A stretch of 64,000 nt of DNA from Pseudonocardia sp. 73-21 (GTDB lineage Bacteria > Actinomycetota > Actinomycetes > Mycobacteriales > Pseudonocardiaceae): the NCBI RefSeq assembly GCF_001899645.1, contig NZ_MKVV01000027.1, positions 1 to 64,000 on the forward strand, written 5' to 3'. Shown here piece by piece: positions 59,728 to 64,000 of the stretch. The notes beneath the pieces are model-generated. The model searched no databases. It was not told where the DNA came from and worked only from the letters and a program-made list of their open reading frames with translations. Numbering within the stretch: the stretch's first letter is position 1; each line of letters opens with the position of its first letter. Position numbers and translations under genes: made by a program.

Positions 59728-59739
59728 TGAAACGTTTCA
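59728..59739. promoter_or_regulatory. LacI-family operator TGAAACGTTTCA
   Basis: A perfect 12-base palindrome with the central CG typical of LacI/GalR sites lies 22 bases before the ATPase start. A degenerate half-matching site, TGAAACGTGA, lies at 59648-59657 near the regulator's own start. Confidence 0.75.
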
Positions 59740-59761
59740 CAGCCGAGGTCAAGGGAGACCG

Positions 59762-61261
59762 ATGGACCAGGTCCCACTGCTCGCGGTCGCCTCCGTCGCC
59801 AAGTCCTTCGGCGCGGTGGCCGCCGTCCGCGACGTGTCGTTCCCGCTGCACGCAGGGGAGATCCACGCGCTCGTGGGGGAGAACGGTGCCGGCAAGTCGA
59901 CGATCGTGAAGATGCTCGCCGGGGTGCACCGCCCCGACACCGGCCGGATCCTGCTCGACGGCCGCCCGCTCGAGCTCGCCTCGCCCGCCGACGCGATCTC
60001 CGAGGGCATCGCCGTCATCTACCAGGAACCCACGCTGTTCCCCGACCTCTCGGTCGCGGAGAACATCGTGATGGGCCGCCAGCCGCGCCGATCGCTCGGC
60101 CGCGTCGACCACCGAGCCGCCTCGCGGCTCGCCGCGGACCTGTTCGTCCGGCTCGGCGTCGCGATCGACCCCGGCCGGCCGGCGCGGGGCCTGTCCATCG
60201 CCGACCAGCAGATCGTCGAGATCGCGAAGGCCCTGTCCCGCGAAGCCCGTGTGATCGTCATGGACGAGCCCACCGCCGCCCTGTCGGGCGTCGAGGTGGA
60301 GCGGCTGTTCGCCGTGGCTCGCTCCCTCCGAGACGGGGGCGCCGCCCTGCTGTTCATCTCCCACCGCTTCGAGGAGATCACCGCACTCTGCGACCGCGTC
60401 ACGATCATGCGCGACGGCCGGCACGTCTCCACCGACCCGCTCGACGCGATCGGGGTGGACGAGATCGTCCGCCGGATGGTCGGCCGCCCGCTCGACACAC
60501 TGTTCCCCAAGCGCGAGGTCCCCGTCGGCGACGTGGTCCTGGAGGTCGAGGGACTGTCCCGTGCGGGCGTGTTCCGCGACGTGTCGTTCCAGGTCCGCGC
60601 GGGTGAGATCGTCGCGCTCGCCGGTCTCGTCGGCGCCGGGCGCTCCGAGGTGGTGCAGGCCGTGTTCGGCGTCGACCCGCGCGATGGCGGCACCGTCCGC
60701 GTCGGCGGCACGGTCCTGCGGGCCGGCTCGCCGCGGGCGGCCATGGCCGCCGGCATCGCGCTCGTCCCGGAGGACCGGCGCCAGCAGGGCCTGGTCCTCG
60801 AGGCCTCCATCGAGCGCAACGCCACCTCCACCCGCTGGCGCTCGCTCGCGCGCTTCGGGCTGCTGGTCGGCGGGGCCGAACGGCGCTCCGCCGCGGAGTG
60901 GACCGCTCGCCTCCAGACCAAGTACGCCCGCCTCGACGACCCGGTGGCGCGGTTGTCGGGGGGCAACCAGCAGAAGGTTGTGCTGGCCAAGTGGCTCTCC
61001 ACCGCGCCACGCGTCCTCATCGTCGACGAGCCCACCCGCGGCATCGACGTCGGCACGAAGGCCGAGGTGCACCGGCTGCTGTCGGACCTCGCCACCGACG
61101 GCGTCGCGATCGTCATGGTCTCGTCGGAACTGCCCGAGGTGCTCGGCATGGCCGACCGCGTGCTCGTGATGCGCGAGGGCCACCTGGTGGCCGAGATCGC
61201 CCGGTCGGACGCGAACGAGGAGTCGGTCATGCGGGCGGCGACGGGGCAGGTGGCGGCATGA
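59762..61261 (+). CDS. Rhamnose-type sugar ABC transporter ATP-binding protein
   Basis: A 499-residue fused double ATPase. The first half has GENGAGKST near 38, LSIADQQIVEIAKAL and VIVMDEPTAAL. The second has a degenerate Walker A (GLVGAGRSE), LSGGNQQKV and LIVDEPTRGIDVG. Such halves are normal in RbsA/RhaT-type proteins. ATG 59762 follows AAGGGAG. Its stop overlaps a 30-codon mini-ORF. Confidence 0.92.
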   Translation: MDQVPLLAVASVAKSFGAVAAVRDVSFPLHAGEIHALVGENGAGKSTIVKMLAGVHRPDTGRILLDGRPLELASPADAISEGIAVIYQEPTLFPDLSVAENIVMGRQPRRSLGRVDHRAASRLAADLFVRLGVAIDPGRPARGLSIADQQIVEIAKALSREARVIVMDEPTAALSGVEVERLFAVARSLRDGGAALLFISHRFEEITALCDRVTIMRDGRHVSTDPLDAIGVDEIVRRMVGRPLDTLFPKREVPVGDVVLEVEGLSRAGVFRDVSFQVRAGEIVALAGLVGAGRSEVVQAVFGVDPRDGGTVRVGGTVLRAGSPRAAMAAGIALVPEDRRQQGLVLEASIERNATSTRWRSLARFGLLVGGAERRSAAEWTARLQTKYARLDDPVARLSGGNQQKVVLAKWLSTAPRVLIVDEPTRGIDVGTKAEVHRLLSDLATDGVAIVMVSSELPEVLGMADRVLVMREGHLVAEIARSDANEESVMRAATGQVAA

Positions 61262-61350
61262 GGGACACCCGGCCGAGGTTCAGGAAGGCCACGTTACGGC
61301 CACGTGACGACAGCAAAGTGGCTTTGCTGGCACCGGGGGTGGCGCTGTGA
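61258..61350 (+). CDS. 30-codon mini-ORF bridging ATPase and permease genes
   Basis: ATG 61258 overlaps the ATPase stop (ATGA), and its TGA at 61348-61350 overlaps the permease GTG (GTGA). The peptide runs MRDTRPRFRKATLRPR then DDSKVALLAPGVAL and is very basic early on. A hairpin lies inside. It may serve as a translation relay or be an incidental frame through an inserted intergenic repeat. Confidence 0.45.
   Translation: MRDTRPRFRKATLRPRDDSKVALLAPGVAL
61311..61329. repeat. Hairpin inside the mini-ORF
   Basis: CAGCAAAG (61311-61318) pairs with CTTTGCTG (61322-61329) around TGG. Just upstream GGCCACGTTACGGCCACGTGAC contains a partial direct repeat (GGCCACGT twice). The A/T content of the stem is unlike the surrounding coding DNA, suggesting a small inserted element. 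Confidence 0.5.
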
Positions 61351-62348
61351 GCACACCCACCTCCTCCCGCGTCGCGGTCGCGCTGCGGGCGCGTGAGCTC
61401 GGCATCGTGCTGGCGCTCGTCGCGCTGGTCGTCGTCACCGCGGTGGTCAACCCGCTGTTCCTCTCGGGCCAGAGCCTCCGGGACCTGGTGCTGGCCGCGG
61501 CGATCCTCGTCGTGATGGCCGCGGGTCAGACCGTCGTCGTCATCACCCGCAACATCGACCTGTCCGTCGGCTCCGTCCTCGGCCTCTCCGCCTACGCCGT
61601 CGGCTCGCTGCTGGAGGCCGCGCCGGGCACACCCGTCGTGGTCGCGGTGCTGGTCGGGATCGTGATCGGCGGCGCACTCGGCCTGGTCAACGGCGCGCTG
61701 GTGCGGTTCGGCAACGTGCCGGCGCTGGTGGTCACCCTCGGCACGCTCTACGTCTTCCGCGGCGTCGCGTTCCTGTGGGCGGGCGGGCAGCAGATCAACG
61801 CCGACGAGCTGCCGGGCGGCTTCCTGGCCTTCGGCACGGCCACGGTCCTCGGTGTGCCGTGGCTGATCGTCATCGCCGCCGTCGTCGTGATCGTCACCGG
61901 CTACGTCCTGCGCAACCACCGCTCGGGGCGCGAGCTCTACGCCATGGGCTCCGACCCCGCCGCCGCCCGGCTCGCCGGCATCCCGGTGGGCCGGCGCACG
62001 CTGGCGGCGTTCGCGGTCAGCGGGGCGTGCGCGGGTCTGGCCGGCGTCCTGTTCGCCGCGCGCTTCGGCACCGTCGACGCCGCCGCCGGCACGGGTTACG
62101 AGCTCAACGTCGTGGCCGCGGTGGTGGTCGGCGGGGTCGCGGTGTTCGGCGGCAGCGGCACGGCCTACGGCGCCGCGATCGGCGCGCTGCTGCTCACCAC
62201 GATCGGCAGCGCGCTGCCGGTGCTCGGCATCGACCAGTTCTGGCAGCAGGCGATCGTCGGCGCCCTGATCCTGCTGGCCATCGGCACCGACCGGGCCGTA
62301 GCGGCCCGGGTCGCCGCGCGCCTGCGGAAGGAGTCCTCGCGTGTCTGA
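61347..62348 (+). CDS. Rhamnose-type sugar ABC transporter permease (first)
   Basis: A 333-residue membrane protein of the RbsC/RhaP family with about ten helices. ITRNIDLSVGSVLGLSAYAVG near 67, FGNVPALVVTLGTLYVFRG and MGSDPAAARLAGIPVGR (EAA-like loop) are conserved. GTG 61347 is coupled to the mini-ORF. The stop lies 8 bases inside the next permease gene. The two permeases probably form a heterodimer. Confidence 0.9.
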   Translation: MSTPTSSRVAVALRARELGIVLALVALVVVTAVVNPLFLSGQSLRDLVLAAAILVVMAAGQTVVVITRNIDLSVGSVLGLSAYAVGSLLEAAPGTPVVVAVLVGIVIGGALGLVNGALVRFGNVPALVVTLGTLYVFRGVAFLWAGGQQINADELPGGFLAFGTATVLGVPWLIVIAAVVVIVTGYVLRNHRSGRELYAMGSDPAAARLAGIPVGRRTLAAFAVSGACAGLAGVLFAARFGTVDAAAGTGYELNVVAAVVVGGVAVFGGSGTAYGAAIGALLLTTIGSALPVLGIDQFWQQAIVGALILLAIGTDRAVAARVAARLRKESSRV

Positions 62349-63393
62349 CCTGATGAAGAGGTTCACCGGCTGGGACGCGGCCATCCTCGCGGTGCTCGTG
62401 CTGTTCGTGATCGTCGCCGGCCTGGTGGTGCCCGACTTCGCCACCGGCCGCAACGCCTCGTTCATGGTGCTCGACCTCGCGCCGGTCCTGCTGATCGCGC
62501 TGCCGATGACCCTGATCATCGTCACCGGGGAGATCGACCTCTCGGTGGCCTCGACCCTGGGGCTGTCCAGCGCCGTCATGGGCGCGCTGTGGGACGGCGG
62601 GATGTCGATCGAGGTGATCATCCCGATCTGCCTCGTGCTCGGCGCGGTGCTCGGCGCGGTCAACGGGCTGTTCATCACCGGGTTCGGGCTGCCCTCGCTG
62701 GCCGTCACGATCGGCACGCTCGCGCTCTACCGCGGGCTCGCGTTCGTCGTGCTCGGCGACCGGGCCGTGGCGCAGTTCCCCGGCAGCTACACCGAGTGGG
62801 TGATCGGCAGCTCCGCCGGCATCCCGAACCTGGTGTGGCCGTTGCTGGTGCTGCTGCTCGTGTTCGGCACGGTCCTGCACGCGACGCCGCTGGGCCGGTC
62901 GCTGTTCACGATGGGTGCGGGCGTCGACGCCGCGCGGTTCTCCGGGATCCGTGTGGCCCGCACGAAGTTCTGGCTCTACGTCGTGTGCGGCGCCGTCGCG
63001 GCGCTCGCCGGCGTGCTGTGGACCCTGCGCTACTCCAGCGCCCGCGCCGACAACGGCACCGGGCTCGAGCTCGCCGTGGTGGCCGCGGTGCTGCTCGGCG
63101 GGGTCTCGATCTTCGGCGGGCGCGGCACGCTCTGGGGGGTGCTGGGCGGCGTCATGCTGCTCGCCGCCGTGCAGAACGCGCTGCGCCTCGCCGACGTCTC
63201 CAACGAGGCGCTGCAGGTCGTGACCGGCCTGCTGCTCATCGTCAGTGTGCTCGCCCCGAACGCGGTGGGCGCGATCCGCTCCGCCGTGGCCCGTCGTCGC
63301 CGGCGCCCCCCGCCGCCGGCGCCCGCGGCTCCACCCGAGCCGCTCCCCGTTTCGTCCGACCCGTCACCGTCGCCGGCTGTCCGGTCCTCCTGA
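62341..63393 (+). CDS. Rhamnose-type sugar ABC transporter permease (second)
   Basis: A 350-residue permease paired with the preceding one. IVTGEIDLSVASTLGLSSAV near 60, GFGLPSLAVTIGTLALYRG and MGAGVDAARFSGIRVAR are the family blocks. The C-terminal 40 residues are a Pro/Arg/Ser-rich cytoplasmic tail (RRRRRPPPPAPAAPPEP), longer than usual. GTG 62341 is the start. Confidence 0.9.
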   Translation: MSDLMKRFTGWDAAILAVLVLFVIVAGLVVPDFATGRNASFMVLDLAPVLLIALPMTLIIVTGEIDLSVASTLGLSSAVMGALWDGGMSIEVIIPICLVLGAVLGAVNGLFITGFGLPSLAVTIGTLALYRGLAFVVLGDRAVAQFPGSYTEWVIGSSAGIPNLVWPLLVLLLVFGTVLHATPLGRSLFTMGAGVDAARFSGIRVARTKFWLYVVCGAVAALAGVLWTLRYSSARADNGTGLELAVVAAVLLGGVSIFGGRGTLWGVLGGVMLLAAVQNALRLADVSNEALQVVTGLLLIVSVLAPNAVGAIRSAVARRRRRPPPPAPAAPPEPLPVSSDPSPSPAVRSS

Positions 63394-63404
63394 GAGGCAT
63401 GCTC

Positions 63405-64000
63405 ATGTCCCTACGCTCACGTCTGATCGCGCCTGTCGCGCTCGGCGCCGTCCTGGCCCTCGGGCTCACCGCGTGCGGTGGCACCACCAAGGACTCGGCC
63501 TCCACCGACTCCGGCTCGGCCGCCGCCGGCGGCGTCGCGAACCCGAACGCGCCGCTGAAGGACGGCCTCAAGATCGCCTTCCTGCCCAAGCAGCTCAACA
63601 ACCCCTACACCGACATCGAGGTGGGCGGCGGCAAGGCGGCCGTCGAGGAGCTCAAGGGCGAGTACAAGCTGGTCGGCCCCAACGACGCCAGCGCGTCGTC
63701 GCAGGTCAGCTACATCAACACGCTGATCCAGCAGCAGCAGAACGTCATCGGGATCGCCGCCAACGACCCCAACGCCGTGTGCCCGTCGCTCAACCAGGCG
63801 CGCCAGGCCGGCATCAAGGTCGTCGCGTTCGACTCCGACGCCGCGAAGGAGTGCCGCGACGTCTTCATCAACCAGGCCACCACGCAGGGCATCGGCGAGC
63901 AGCTGGTGAAGATGGCGAGCCAGCTCGCCGGCGGCAACGGCGAGATCGCGATCCTGTCGGCCACGCCCAACGCCACGAACCAGAACGCCTGGATCGCCGT
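63405..64000 (+). CDS. Rhamnose-type sugar ABC transporter substrate-binding lipoprotein (3' end beyond window)
   Basis: The first 198 residues of a secreted lipoprotein. The signal peptide ends in LGLTACGG (Cys near 23), then a Ser/Ala-rich linker. The binding fold starts KIAFLPKQLNNPYTDIEVGG and continues with IGIAANDPNAVCPSLNQARQAGIKVV and DVFINQATTQGIG, the pattern of RhaS. ATG 63405 is 7 bases after GAGAGG; ATG 63399 is an alternative. The gene runs off the window. Confidence 0.87.
   Translation, partial: MSLRSRLIAPVALGAVLALGLTACGGTTKDSASTDSGSAAAGGVANPNAPLKDGLKIAFLPKQLNNPYTDIEVGGGKAAVEELKGEYKLVGPNDASASSQVSYINTLIQQQQNVIGIAANDPNAVCPSLNQARQAGIKVVAFDSDAAKECRDVFINQATTQGIGEQLVKMASQLAGGNGEIAILSATPNATNQNAWIA

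Overview
The window is high-GC DNA with frequent GTG starts, many 4-base start/stop overlaps (ATGA, GTGA) and typical actinobacterial small families (DUF3039, DUF3099, DUF7455, DUF2252, a group-2 sigma factor). This fits a filamentous or nocardioform actinobacterium. Pseudonocardiaceae (Pseudonocardia-like) is my best guess, but the sequence alone does not prove it. I found no tRNA, rRNA, complete insertion sequence, prophage or CRISPR array. It reads as ordinary chromosome with an accessory flavour, rich in sugar transport and catabolism.

Layout. 0-3.1 kb: divergent folate genes, a fused PabA-PabB and a PabC-like lyase. 3.1-10.6 kb: a carbohydrate island with an N-terminally short MFS transporter, a GntR regulator with palindromic operators, then a translationally coupled run of DapA/NanA-like aldolase, sialidase-like protein, fucose-isomerase-like protein and FGGY kinase, met tail to tail by an SDR. 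10.6-20.8 kb: a decayed MmyB-type regulator, a GH172/DUF2961 protein, DUF2252, a cation/proton antiporter, Idi, a PRPP synthetase paralogue, an HpaI aldolase, a tautomerase, a rifampin-phosphotransferase-like PEP-utilising enzyme and two flavin reductases. 21-26.4 kb: a SigB-type sigma factor with a stress-type promoter, then a PHA granule locus (PhaC-like hydrolase, PHA synthase, XRE regulator, phasin). 26.4-30 kb: D-Tyr-tRNA deacylase, methyltransferase, truncated ECF sigma factor, HhH-GPD protein. 29.6-32.6 kb: an ArsR metal sensor with a CbiMNQO cobalt/nickel ECF transporter. 32.7-36 kb: DUF3099, a PfkB kinase and PsuG (pseudouridine catabolism), DUF3039, a methyltransferase. 36-40.5 kb: a PHA synthase-depolymerase pair and a DEAD/DEAH helicase. 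40.5-43.6 kb: a repeat-filled intergenic island, DUF7455, an RhtA-like exporter, PPK2. 43.9-48.5 kb: a xylose-type ABC operon with its ROK regulator. 48.5-50.4 kb: GH3 and TetR-like remnants, a secreted hypothetical protein, an atypical SDR. 50.45-53.2 kb: a TPP riboswitch and a ThiY/X/Z-type uptake operon. 53.2-58.6 kb: a TPR protein, a small toxin-like/DUF3099 pair, lutABC and a divergent FadR-type regulator. 58.6-64 kb: a LacI regulator and a rhamnose-type ABC operon running off the end.

The most unusual signal is not a gene. Five intergenic arrays (about 33.05, 34.02, 40.51, 41.05 and 51.61 kb) share one design: a 10-base core CGCGAGTCGG repeated at exactly 22-base spacing with array-specific 12-base linkers, 22 or 23 units in all. 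Two pairs are inverted about the segment between them, and one array lies in frame inside a permease gene. A second family of 64-66 bp hairpin-like elements with GTGATC...GATCAC ends occurs at 26.35, 40.71, 40.92 (degenerate) and 55.32 kb. In both sugar ABC operons the ATPase and first permease genes are bridged by a mini-ORF that overlaps both neighbours by four bases.
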